Positions 49,836-58,504 of a stretch of DNA of 64,000 nucleotides are shown here, piece after piece. How positions within the stretch are numbered: position 1 is the first letter of the stretch; every line of letters begins with the position of its first letter. The translations under genes and the position numbers were made by a program. The notes below the pieces were generated by a model, which was given only the letters and a program-made list of their open reading frames with translations, was not told the DNA's origin and did not search any database. Source of the stretch: Cycloclasticus sp. symbiont of Bathymodiolus heckerae (GTDB lineage Bacteria > Pseudomonadota > Gammaproteobacteria > Methylococcales > Cycloclasticaceae); assembly GCA_002101235.1 (NCBI GenBank), contig LWTL01000121.1, positions 62,001-126,000 of the forward strand, written 5' to 3'.

Positions 49836-50915
49836 TTAATTGTTTGCAGCGTCTTTATTGCCTTCACGTCTTGCGCGAACAGCGGCGGCTAACTCTTCAA
49901 GCAATGTAACGCTGCTATCCCAGTCAATACAGGCATCCGTAATACTTTGCCCATAAACAAGCTTTTGTCCTTCAACTTGGTCTTGGCGCCCAGCCACTAA
50001 ATGACTTTCAATCATCACACCACTAATGCGTAAATCGCCACCGGCAATTTGCCTTGCAACGTCACTGCCTACAATCATTTGGCGCTCATGCTGCTTGCTG
50101 CTGTTGGCATGGCTAAAATCGATCATCATGTGTAAGTTAACACCGGCTTTGCCGAGTTCGCTCGCAGCAGCTTCAACGCTATCAGCATCATAATTAGGGG
50201 CTTTACCGCCACGTAAAATCAAATGACAGTCTTCGTTACCGGTTGTTTTGAAAATAGCAGAATGGCCTTGCTTGGTAACTGATAAAAAATGATGTGGACG
50301 AACAGCTGCGCCAATCGCGTCAATAGCTACTTTTATTGTGCCGTCGGTACCATTTTTGAACCCAACAGGGCATGACAAACCGGATGATAATTCACGGTGT
50401 GTTTGGCTTTCCGTTGTTCTTGCGCCAATTGCGCCCCAAGCGATTAAGTCGGAAACGTATTGTGGCGTAATAAGATCTAAATATTCGGTGGCCGCAGGAA
50501 CGCCTTGAGAATTAAGTGTTAATAACAATTCACGAGCGGTATGTACGCCTTTATTGATATTAAAGCTCTCATCAAGATCAGGGTCGTTTATCAGACCTTT
50601 CCAGCCAACGGTTGTCCTCGGTTTTTCGAAGTACACGCGCATGACGATAATTAAGTCGTCACCTAGGCTGTCAATATATGGTTTAAGACGGGAGGCATAC
50701 TCTAAAGCCGCTTTTGTGTCATGAACTGAACAGGGGCCGATAACAACCAATAAACGGTCATTCTCACCGTGAAGCACTTTATGAATAGCGTTTCTTGTAG
50801 TTGCGGTTGTGTCTGCGGCTGCTTCTGTAATAGGAAGCTTTTGATGCAGCTGTTCAGGTGAAATGATTTCCTGAGTGCTTAAAATTCGAGTGTCGTCAGT
50901 CTGTATTGTGCTCAT
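49836..50915 (-). CDS. aroG: 3-deoxy-7-phosphoheptulonate synthase (class I)
   Basis: First enzyme of the shikimate pathway: joins phosphoenolpyruvate and erythrose 4-phosphate. [18 protein letters not shown] holds the metal-binding Cys. [74 protein letters not shown] and [12 protein letters not shown] are class I hallmarks of the Phe/Tyr-sensitive type. I chose the ATG at 50915 (MSTIQTDD); the longer frame to 51023 adds a hydrophobic stretch that does not fit this cytoplasmic enzyme. Confidence 0.94.
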   Translation of the reverse strand: MSTIQTDDTRILSTQEIISPEQLHQKLPITEAAADTTATTRNAIHKVLHGENDRLLVVIGPCSVHDTKAALEYASRLKPYIDSLGDDLIIVMRVYFEKPRTTVGWKGLINDPDLDESFNINKGVHTARELLLTLNSQGVPAATEYLDLITPQYVSDLIAWGAIGARTTESQTHRELSSGLSCPVGFKNGTDGTIKVAIDAIGAAVRPHHFLSVTKQGHSAIFKTTGNEDCHLILRGGKAPNYDADSVEAAASELGKAGVNLHMMIDFSHANSSKQHERQMIVGSDVARQIAGGDLRISGVMIESHLVAGRQDQVEGQKLVYGQSITDACIDWDSSVTLLEELAAAVRARREGNKDAANN

Positions 50916-51083
50916 GTTCAGATCCAATTGTTGAATGCAATGAATTATCGCATTCGATAAAAATGATAAAAGGCTGTAGATAATACAGCTAATGGGTTGA
51001 TTTTTCCTGTTATTTCTCTTCATTAGCGTTGATCTGGTCTATATTAGTTCTTCAAGGATGATTGAACGCTAACGGAGCATGTT

Positions 51084-51926
51084 ATGAGTGAAGTATTAAT
51101 ACATCAAAAGATTTTGCAAACCATCAAAGCAGATAAGTCTTTATTGCCGGCGACACCGGAAGTAGGGGTGAAAATCCTTGCGGCAATGGATGATCCAAAT
51201 TGCAATGTTAAAGTGATTGCAAAGGTGATTAAAAACGATGTCGGTTTATCTGCGTTCATTATAAAAACAGCAGGAAGCTCCCGTTTCGCAACACTTAACC
51301 CGATAAAAGATTTAGAAGGGGCTATTGCTCGAATGGGCTTGCGTGAAACGTATCACCTATCCATTGCATTTTTATCTCGTTTTGTTCATAAGTCATCAAA
51401 TAGAGCATTACAAAAACAACTTCTTGCGACGCATAAGTTCTCTACAAAAATGGCAGTGATTGCTTTCTTCTTAGCAAATAACACGAAAAAAGCGTTGCCG
51501 AGCCAAGCGTTGCTAGCGGGCTTGTTTCAAGATATTGGGGTACCGGCGATTTTGGTGGCGCTGAGTAAGCACCCTGATGTTTTTAATGATGAAACTGAGA
51601 AGGCTCGTTGTATAGATGTATTGGCTCCTAAAATTGGCACCATGATTCTTCAGCAATGGGGTTTTGAAGAGGATATGATTGCCGTTGTTAAAAGCCGTAA
51701 AAACTGGCTGATGGACGATGAAGAGACGGGGTTGCCAGAATTAGTTTTGATTGGAAGGTTGCATGCAATGATTGGCAGCCCAGAGTTTAAAGAATGTCCG
51801 TCATTATGTGATATTCCAGCCTTTGAAAAATTAAACCTTGGTGAACTTGGCCCTGATGGAACGTTGGACATATTGCTTAATTCACAACAAGAAATCAGTG
51901 ATATTCAACGCTCTCTTGGCGGTTAA
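51084..51926 (+). CDS. HDOD domain protein
   Basis: A 280-residue cytoplasmic signalling protein composed of one HDOD domain (about residues 15-215), beginning SLLPATPEVGVKILAAMDDPNCNVKVIAKVIKNDVGLSAFIIKTAGSS. HDOD domains are HD-like but lack the metal-binding residues and act in regulation. Helices after residue 215 have no recognisable output domain. It stands alone between DAHP synthase (divergent) and asmA. What it regulates cannot be told from the sequence. Confidence 0.88.
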   Translation: MSEVLIHQKILQTIKADKSLLPATPEVGVKILAAMDDPNCNVKVIAKVIKNDVGLSAFIIKTAGSSRFATLNPIKDLEGAIARMGLRETYHLSIAFLSRFVHKSSNRALQKQLLATHKFSTKMAVIAFFLANNTKKALPSQALLAGLFQDIGVPAILVALSKHPDVFNDETEKARCIDVLAPKIGTMILQQWGFEEDMIAVVKSRKNWLMDDEETGLPELVLIGRLHAMIGSPEFKECPSLCDIPAFEKLNLGELGPDGTLDILLNSQQEISDIQRSLGG

Positions 51927-52028
51927 ATTCAGCTGTTTCTTCATGTTCATATTTTGTTAAGATATTTTTAGTACTCTAGTTAAGAGAAGTTGTTGTTACG
52001 TCATTTATTTAAGAAAAGGAAATTCCTC

Positions 52029-53918
52029 ATGGGTAAGCTCATAAAAATTCTAGTTGGATCTATTTTAATTGTCATCGTTGCCGCAATTGCGTTACCGATG
52101 GTGATTGACCCGAATGATTACCGTGAACAAATTCAGGATGTGGTTAAAGAAAAGACGGGTCGTGAGTTAGTCATTAAGGGTGATTTGTCGCTATCAGTTT
52201 TCCCATGGATTGGCGTGGGTATTAATGATGTGAGTTTAAGTAACGCAAAAGGTTTTGAAGCAGAAAATTTTGCAGAGATTAAAGAAGCGAACGTAAAGGT
52301 TAAGCTATTGCCTTTATTGAGTCAGCAAGTAGAAGTGAGCACGATTGTCTTGAAAGGGCTGCGCTTAAACCTTGCAAAGAATAAATCTGGTGTATCTAAC
52401 TGGGAAGATATGGTTCAACCATCGGGTGCTAAATCGACAAAAGCTGAGAAGAAGGCGGATAATTCATCAGATGCAGCTTTAGGTGCTGTTGCGATTGGTG
52501 GTTTGCAAATAATAGATGCAAATATTGCGTGGGATGATGCAAGTAAAGGCGAAAAGTACAGTTTAAAAGATTTAGATCTAACAACCGATGCATTGTCGCT
52601 AGGAAGTGCTATGGGCGTTGATTTCGCATTCACTGTTGAAAGTAGCAAACCGAAAGCCGTTGTTCGCCTAAAGCTGAACGGTGATCTAGTTATTAATGCG
52701 GCACTGAATAAATTTGATTTTCAGGACATGACGTTAGCGATTGACGCGGCAGGTGACCCAGTGCCAGGTGGGGCGATGAAGATTGAAATTGCCAGCCATT
52801 TAATTGCGGATTTGGCCGGAGCAGGCAGTTTGTCGCTGAACCCCATTACCATTAAATTCGATGATTCAACATTGTCAGGTAGTACGTCTATTAATAATTT
52901 TGAAAAACCAGCGGTTAAATTTGATTTGGCTGTTGATACGATAAATGTTGACCGATATTTGCCAAAAGCAACCGTAAATGACGGTGGAGAGTCCAATAGT
53001 ACGGGCGCAGCAGTTCCGCCGCCCGCAGCAGCAGTGCTGATTCCGATTGAAACGATTAGAGGCTTAAATGTAGAGGGTATTTTCACAGTACAATCGCTGG
53101 TTGTTAACGGGCTAAAAGCAGAAGGTGCCAGTATAAAAATACGTGCAAAGAACGGCGTATTAAAAAGTGAACAAGGGATTAAGAGCTTTTATAAAGGTAG
53201 TTATTCTGGGGAAACAGTTGTTGATGCTCGCCAAAACACACCAAAAATTTCAGTTAAAGAAGAGGCATCCGGTATTGATATTGAACCGCTGTTGATTGAC
53301 TTGTTAGGCGAATCACCTTTGTCAGGTGTGGCGAACATCAAGGCAGACCTAACAACACGCGGCAACACGGTTCCAGCGTTCAAATCGGCCTTAAATGGCG
53401 TCGCAGAATTTAGTTTCCAAGAGGGCGCAGTAACGGGCGTTGATGTGGGTGCGCTAATGAAACAAGCGGAAGCTGTTTTAAAAGGTGATTTCTCTGCGGC
53501 ATTTGTTGAAGGTACAGGTAAAACACCATTCACAGATATGTCCGGTAGCGCACAAATTACAAATGGATTGGTTAATAATACCGATCTTATCGTCGCAACA
53601 CCGTTGGTTAATATAAAAGGATCGGGCAGAGCGAACCTTGTAAATGAAGCGATTGATTACAGACTGACGTTACAAAGAACGAAAGCGAGTAGTGTGGAAG
53701 AAGCTGGTTCTAATGACGTAAAAAACACCTTGATCCCAGTTAATATAGGTGGAACGTTTAGTCAGCCACGTGTCAGCTTAGATGTGAAGGGAATGGTAAT
53801 GGAAAGTCAAAAAGCAAAAATTGATGAGAAGAAGCAAGAGTTAAAACAAAAGCTTAATGACAAAATCGATGAAAAACTAAAGGGTGCGGCAGGTGAGTTA
53901 TTAAAAGGCTTGTTTTAG
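52029..53918 (+). CDS. asmA: AsmA family outer-membrane assembly/lipid transport protein
   Basis: A 630-residue periplasmic protein anchored by one N-terminal helix (about residues 3-23). The start, LIVIVAAIALPMVIDPNDYREQIQDVVKEKTGRELVIKGDLSLSVFPWIGVGINDVSLSNAKGF, is the AsmA signature. The C-terminal part (KGSGRANLVNEAIDYRLTLQ) is the conserved AsmA tail. AsmA proteins are proposed bridges for phospholipid flow to the outer membrane. The ATG at 52029 follows AAGGA; a longer upstream start at 51990 is unlikely. mutY follows, as in Pseudomonas. Confidence 0.93.
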   Translation: MGKLIKILVGSILIVIVAAIALPMVIDPNDYREQIQDVVKEKTGRELVIKGDLSLSVFPWIGVGINDVSLSNAKGFEAENFAEIKEANVKVKLLPLLSQQVEVSTIVLKGLRLNLAKNKSGVSNWEDMVQPSGAKSTKAEKKADNSSDAALGAVAIGGLQIIDANIAWDDASKGEKYSLKDLDLTTDALSLGSAMGVDFAFTVESSKPKAVVRLKLNGDLVINAALNKFDFQDMTLAIDAAGDPVPGGAMKIEIASHLIADLAGAGSLSLNPITIKFDDSTLSGSTSINNFEKPAVKFDLAVDTINVDRYLPKATVNDGGESNSTGAAVPPPAAAVLIPIETIRGLNVEGIFTVQSLVVNGLKAEGASIKIRAKNGVLKSEQGIKSFYKGSYSGETVVDARQNTPKISVKEEASGIDIEPLLIDLLGESPLSGVANIKADLTTRGNTVPAFKSALNGVAEFSFQEGAVTGVDVGALMKQAEAVLKGDFSAAFVEGTGKTPFTDMSGSAQITNGLVNNTDLIVATPLVNIKGSGRANLVNEAIDYRLTLQRTKASSVEEAGSNDVKNTLIPVNIGGTFSQPRVSLDVKGMVMESQKAKIDEKKQELKQKLNDKIDEKLKGAAGELLKGLF

Positions 53919-53941
53919 CGAACGAACTAGAAAGCATTCAT

Positions 53942-54985
53942 ATAGAGCCTGAGCAGTTTCAGGCTCAGGTTTTAACGTGGTTTGATAAGCAGGGTAGAAA
54001 AAATCTGCCATGGCAACAAGCGATAACTCCGTACCGTGTTTGGTTGTCGGAGATTATGTTGCAACAAACACAAGTAGCAACAGTCATTCCTTATTTTGAC
54101 CGTTTCATTAAGAATTATCCAAATGTAGACTCCTTAGCCAATGCGTCACTAGATAGTGTGCTTCATCAATGGTCGGGCCTTGGTTACTACGCGCGAGCAA
54201 GGAATTTGCATAAAACAGCAAATATTATTGTTGATGAATACGGCGGTAAATTCCCACAGACATTAGATGAGCTAATCGAGCTTCCAGGTATTGGCCGTTC
54301 AACAGCTGGGGCTATTGCAAGCTTGGCTATGGGGCAATCAGCAGCCATCTTGGATGGCAATGTAAAGCGCGTACTATGTCGCTATTTTGAGGTAGAGGGG
54401 TGGTCTGGGGAATCGCGAATTTTGAAAAAACTCTGGCAGTTATCGGAGCGATTAACGCCGAAAGCAAGAACTGGAAATTATAACCAAGCGATGATGGACT
54501 TGGGTTCTGCAGTTTGTACGCGAACAAAACCTAAATGTGCGTCGTGCCCTTTAAGCGAGAGTTGTTTGGCGCTTAAAAATAATATTGTGATGCAGTTGCC
54601 AACACCTAAAAAGCGGGTTAGCTTGCCGGTAAAAGAACGATATTGGTTGGTTAATAAAAATGATAATGATGTGTTATTAATGCAAAACCCACCTGTTGGG
54701 TTGTGGGGTGGTTTGTGGGTATTCCCAGAATTTGAAACATACAATGAATTGGTGAATTGGTGCATTGAAAGAAAGGTAAATTCAAAAGAGTTGCAGATCT
54801 TGAAGCAGCAACGGCATACTTTTTCGCATTATCATTTAGACTACACACCGGTTATTTGTTTTTCAGTAAAAGCGGAACCACAAATTGCAGAGCCAAACAA
54901 ATCGCGCTGGTATCAAACAAACAGTCATGTAAAAATAGGCTTACCAGTACCTGTTAGTGAGTTGATTAAGACACTAACGGGCTAA
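53942..54985 (+). CDS. mutY: A/G-specific adenine glycosylase MutY, without a canonical start codon
   Basis: Removes adenine mispaired with 8-oxoguanine. The conserved N-terminus runs IEPEQFQAQVLTWFDKQGRKNLPWQ, then ITPYRVWLSEIMLQQTQV with the catalytic Glu. It has the helix-hairpin-helix LPGIGRSTAGAI with the catalytic Asp in LDGNVKRVL, the iron-sulfur cysteines (CTRTKPKCASCPLSESC) and a C-terminal NUDIX-like domain. There is no ATG, GTG or TTG in frame between the upstream stop (53894-53896) and 54044. The TTG at 54044 is inside the conserved catalytic region and would delete about 34 conserved residues. ATA at 53942 (behind AGAAAG) is my best guess for the start; ATT at 53936 is another. 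Confidence 0.8.
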   Translation: MEPEQFQAQVLTWFDKQGRKNLPWQQAITPYRVWLSEIMLQQTQVATVIPYFDRFIKNYPNVDSLANASLDSVLHQWSGLGYYARARNLHKTANIIVDEYGGKFPQTLDELIELPGIGRSTAGAIASLAMGQSAAILDGNVKRVLCRYFEVEGWSGESRILKKLWQLSERLTPKARTGNYNQAMMDLGSAVCTRTKPKCASCPLSESCLALKNNIVMQLPTPKKRVSLPVKERYWLVNKNDNDVLLMQNPPVGLWGGLWVFPEFETYNELVNWCIERKVNSKELQILKQQRHTFSHYHLDYTPVICFSVKAEPQIAEPNKSRWYQTNSHVKIGLPVPVSELIKTLTG

Positions 54986-55009
54986 ACTTATCGTAGAAAT
55001 AGGAAATAT

Positions 55010-55270
55010 ATGTATTGTCAGAAGTTAAAACGTGAGGCTGAGCCGTTAGAAAAAGCACCTTTTCCTGGAGAAGTAGGGGCGCGGATTATAGAAAGCATTT
55101 CAAAAGAAGCATGGGGGCTTTGGTTAAAGCAACAAACCATGATTATTAATGAAAATCGTTTAACACCGTTCGAGCCAGAGGCGCGGGCGCTGTTAAAAGC
55201 AAAAATGGAAAAATTTCTCTTCACTGATGAAGCGGAAACACCAGAGGGTTTTGTTCCGCCTGCAAAATAA
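55010..55270 (+). CDS. yggX: oxidative damage protection protein YggX (Fe-trafficking)
   Basis: An 86-residue cytoplasmic protein that protects iron-sulfur enzymes from oxidation. The pattern YCQKLKREAEPLEKAPFPGEVGARIIESISKEAWGLWLKQQTMIINENRL is the YggX signature, with the single conserved Cys at position 3. The family often starts a few residues earlier, but the ATG at 55010 has AGGAAA behind it. It follows mutY closely, the widespread mutY-yggX pair. Confidence 0.94.
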   Translation: MYCQKLKREAEPLEKAPFPGEVGARIIESISKEAWGLWLKQQTMIINENRLTPFEPEARALLKAKMEKFLFTDEAETPEGFVPPAK

Positions 55271-55290
55271 GGTCATTTTAAACATCTGCC

Positions 55291-55319
55291 TTGACTAAAT
55301 AGTCTTGCCGCTGTTTAAT
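55291..55319 (+). promoter_or_regulatory. sigma70-type promoter for tRNA-Phe
   Basis: TTGACT (55291-55296), 17-base spacer, TTTAAT (55314-55319), then a GC-rich ACGCGACC discriminator typical of stable-RNA promoters under stringent control. The tRNA starts 20 bases after the -10 box. Confidence 0.65.
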
Positions 55320-55338
55320 ACGCGACCACATCTTAGAT

Positions 55339-55414
55339 GCCCGGATAGCTCAGTCGGTAGAGCAGAGGATTGAAAATCCTCGTGTCCATGGTTCGAATCC
55401 GTGTCCGGGCACCA
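55339..55414 (+). tRNA. tRNA-Phe (anticodon GAA)
   Basis: 76 bases folding as a normal cloverleaf: acceptor GCCCGGA/TCCGGGC, D arm with AGCTCAGTCGGTAGAGC, anticodon stem GAGGA/TCCTC with loop TTGAAAA (anticodon GAA at 55372-55374), T arm with GGTTCGAATCC, and encoded ACCA end. Confidence 0.97.
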
Positions 55415-55550
55415 TTTTTACCTCCCCCCCTCTATGCTCCTAAGCCACTAGTTTGGCGTTACTGTTGCAACCTTGTTCATTGTGAAGCTCCTGTTTGTAA
55501 TGATTTTAGCGTTTTAGGCTATACTTGAATGTTACAGATACAGGGAACTT

Positions 55551-57809
55551 TTGAACGATATGACTGATAGTCAACACAACGTAAAGAGACGCAGTAAGGT
55601 TACGTACTTTGTGCTGCTACTCTTATTTGCAACGGGGTTACTGACATACCAGTTTGTGGAAAATCGCATGAGTGATTTTCGGGAAACACAACAGCAGTTG
55701 GCGGCGCATGCTGTGCAAGCCACTCGGAGTGAAATTGAGTCTTACATCGATAATCGTCGTCATTTAACGAGTCTTTTCTCTCAAGCATCTGAAGATCAAT
55801 TATTAGAAGTTGCGACTTTTCCAAAAGATATTCTATTGGCAGGGAAGGCGTTTACACGCTTAACGACTTATTTGCCTGAAGCGGGTAATTATACAATTGC
55901 AGATAAAATGGGTGAGCCACTAGTTCTGGACCTTCGTTTGAAGGTTGGCAAGGGTTGTAGAATTGACCTGAAGAACTATGCAGAAGGCGTAGAAAAAAAC
56001 GATATCTTCGTGCACTCTAACCCTGACCCGTCGGGGTACCATATTGATGTGATGTCACGCCTTGGTGATGAGCATATTTTTTTCGTCAGTCTTGAAACAT
56101 CAAAATTAATGAAGATATTAAATCTTTTTAATTTGCCGGGGCATCAATTGTTTTTAACGCGTTCAGATAAAGATAATTTGATTGACCTTACTGTAGAAGG
56201 CGCGCGACGTAGTTTTTTGCGAGAAGAGAATCTATCTGCAATAGAGTTGCAAAATATCATCGCGTCATCTGATGTTGCAGGTACGCGCTGGCGTTTAGTT
56301 GATATTTTAGAGCCGCACTTATACCCAGAAAAACATAACGAATTAATGTGGCGCGCGTTGCAGATTTGGCTAGTATTTGCAGCTCTTAGTCTTTGGTTAT
56401 TACAGCGAATGCGTCGTGAAGAGCATAAACGCCAGATGGCCGAAAGCCAATTGAGGGAGTCGCACGAAAAACTACAAGTCCGTGTTGAGAGTCGCACGTC
56501 TGAATTGAAGCAAAGCCGCGATGAGCTATACAAAAGAGCGACGTACGATGATTTAACGAACTTGTTTAACCGAGTGGAGTTTGATCGTTGCCTGCAACGG
56601 TTTATTGAGCAATCGGCGGCGCAGAGTGTTGAGTCGGTTGTTGCGTATTTAGATTTAGACCAGTTTAAGCTTATTAATGATAGCTGTGGGCATCAAGCGG
56701 GAGATGCTGCACTTAAGAGAATAGCGGAATTGCTGAACAAGCATTTTCGTAGTGGTGATGTTATAGGGCGTTTAGGTGGGGATGAGTTTGGCGTGTTAAT
56801 GCGTGGCTGCTCAACGAAGAAAGCGCTTGAAGTCATGGATAATTTAATCAAAAAGTTGGCACAAGAAACTTTTATTTGGGAAGACAAATCATTTTTGCTT
56901 AACTTTAGTGTTGGTATAACTGTTATTAACAGTAGCTCAGCTAGTTCGATTGAGTTGATGAGGCAAGCTGACCTTGCGTGTTATGTGGCAAAAGACCTTG
57001 GTCGAGGTAGGGTGCATTTATACTCTGGCAGTGATAAGCAATCAGGCCGCCGGAATGATGAATTAGGCTTGTTGGCTGATGTGCCACGGATGATAAAAGA
57101 GGACCGGTTAACGCTATACGCGCAGCCTATAGTGAGCGTTCATAAATTGGCGGAAAAACATACGCATTATGAAGTATTGTTACGGCTTAAAAATGAGGAC
57201 GGTAGTGTAGAGTCGCCAGCTAGATTTATTCCAGCAGCCGAGCGGTACAATATTTTTGGTCAAGTGGATTTATGGGTTATTAAAAAAGCATTTGAAGCGA
57301 TAAGCAGTATTGATGATGCTTTCCATATATCAATTAACTTGTCAGCGAATTCATTAGCTAACAAAGGGTTGCTGGAATACATTGATTCGCAGTGTGAAAC
57401 TTATAAGATAAACCCTGCAAGGATTACGTTTGAAATAACAGAAACAGCGGCAATTGCAGATTTGCATGATGCTGTTGGGTTTATTAAAGGGTTGAGAGAA
57501 CGGGGCTATTTGTTCGCATTGGATGATTTTGGTACGGGTGTATCCTCTTTTGCCTATATGAAAGAGTTGCCGTTTGATTATTTGAAAATAGACGGTAGTT
57601 TTATTAAAAACATCGTTGACGATGAAGTGAGTCGAGCGTTAGTGCAAGCCATGATAAAAGCGGCTCATGTAACGGATAAAAAAGTAGTGGCTGAATTTGT
57701 AGAAAACCAAGCGATAGTCGACTTATTGTTAGAAATGAATGTAGATTATTTGCAAGGCTACCATTTAGGGATGCCCGAAAGTTTAGAAAAAACTCTCAGT
57801 AGCTTCTAG
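55551..57809 (+). CDS. membrane GGDEF-EAL protein (c-di-GMP turnover)
   Basis: A 752-residue inner-membrane signalling protein. One transmembrane helix at about 18-36, an external sensor region (about 40-270), a second helix at about 272-290, a coiled coil, then a GGDEF domain with GGDEF at 409-413 and an RSGD inhibitory site five residues before it. An EAL domain follows, whose first motif reads EVL (Glu541) and which has DDFGTG and KIDGSF. The GGDEF site looks competent to make c-di-GMP, and the EAL domain keeps the key acidic residues, so it may be bifunctional. The TTG at 55551 sits five bases after AGGG; an ATG at 55560 is the alternative. Confidence 0.88.
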   Translation: MNDMTDSQHNVKRRSKVTYFVLLLLFATGLLTYQFVENRMSDFRETQQQLAAHAVQATRSEIESYIDNRRHLTSLFSQASEDQLLEVATFPKDILLAGKAFTRLTTYLPEAGNYTIADKMGEPLVLDLRLKVGKGCRIDLKNYAEGVEKNDIFVHSNPDPSGYHIDVMSRLGDEHIFFVSLETSKLMKILNLFNLPGHQLFLTRSDKDNLIDLTVEGARRSFLREENLSAIELQNIIASSDVAGTRWRLVDILEPHLYPEKHNELMWRALQIWLVFAALSLWLLQRMRREEHKRQMAESQLRESHEKLQVRVESRTSELKQSRDELYKRATYDDLTNLFNRVEFDRCLQRFIEQSAAQSVESVVAYLDLDQFKLINDSCGHQAGDAALKRIAELLNKHFRSGDVIGRLGGDEFGVLMRGCSTKKALEVMDNLIKKLAQETFIWEDKSFLLNFSVGITVINSSSASSIELMRQADLACYVAKDLGRGRVHLYSGSDKQSGRRNDELGLLADVPRMIKEDRLTLYAQPIVSVHKLAEKHTHYEVLLRLKNEDGSVESPARFIPAAERYNIFGQVDLWVIKKAFEAISSIDDAFHISINLSANSLANKGLLEYIDSQCETYKINPARITFEITETAAIADLHDAVGFIKGLRERGYLFALDDFGTGVSSFAYMKELPFDYLKIDGSFIKNIVDDEVSRALVQAMIKAAHVTDKKVVAEFVENQAIVDLLLEMNVDYLQGYHLGMPESLEKTLSSF

Positions 57810-57874
57810 AATAAATTTGTTATTATTTATGTTCATTTATACGCGAATATTTTAGCCATAGGAGAAGTACCGTG

Positions 57875-58450
57875 ATGCCATTAAAAAAACTTTGTTTTCT
57901 AGTGTTCTTATTATTGTTTGCCACCGCAGCACAGGCGCAATACACCTTAGATAATGCAGCCTCTTCACTTAACTTTATTACGATAAAGAAAAACAAAATA
58001 GGCGAAGTTCAGTCGTTTACGCAGTTAACAGGCAGTATTGTGGGTGGCGTGGCTAAGGTGACGGTAGACTTGACGAGTGTTAAAACAAATATTGATATTC
58101 GTGATGAGCGCCTTAAAAGTATGTTGTTTGAAACAGGGCTTTTCCCAACAGCGACGGTTTCAGCTCAGTTAGATAGCGTTCAGCTAGACGCATTAAGCTC
58201 AGGCGAGCAGCTTATTATACCCGTGTCTTTAACGCTAGATTTACACGGTAAATCAAAAAATATTGAAACGAGCTTGCAGGTTATTGCGTTAAGTGATGGT
58301 GCCTTATTAGTGAGCACAACAACGCCGGTTATTATCAATGCGTTCGACTTTTCTTTAAGTGAAGGTGTTGCAAAATTGATGGAAGCAGCAAAGTTGCCTT
58401 CTATTAGCGCAGCGGTTCCTGTAACGTTTAGTGTGATATTCAGACGATAG
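57875..58450 (+). CDS. YceI family periplasmic protein
   Basis: A small lipocalin-like exported protein: signal peptide MPLKKLCFLVFLLLFATAAQA, then a YceI beta-barrel (YTLDNAASSLNFITIKKNKIGEVQSFTQLTGSI to LDLHGKSKNIETSLQV). YceI proteins bind isoprenoid chains such as ubiquinone precursors; the ligand here is unknown. The ATG at 57875 follows GGAGAAG with ten bases; a GTG at 57872 is possible. It is a single gene between the c-di-GMP protein and hrpA. Confidence 0.9.
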   Translation: MPLKKLCFLVFLLLFATAAQAQYTLDNAASSLNFITIKKNKIGEVQSFTQLTGSIVGGVAKVTVDLTSVKTNIDIRDERLKSMLFETGLFPTATVSAQLDSVQLDALSSGEQLIIPVSLTLDLHGKSKNIETSLQVIALSDGALLVSTTTPVIINAFDFSLSEGVAKLMEAAKLPSISAAVPVTFSVIFRR

Positions 58451-58504
58451 TGCTTCCTTAGGCATTAGTTTGCCAGTCCATCTTTTTTAGGTACTCAGCT
58501 TTTT

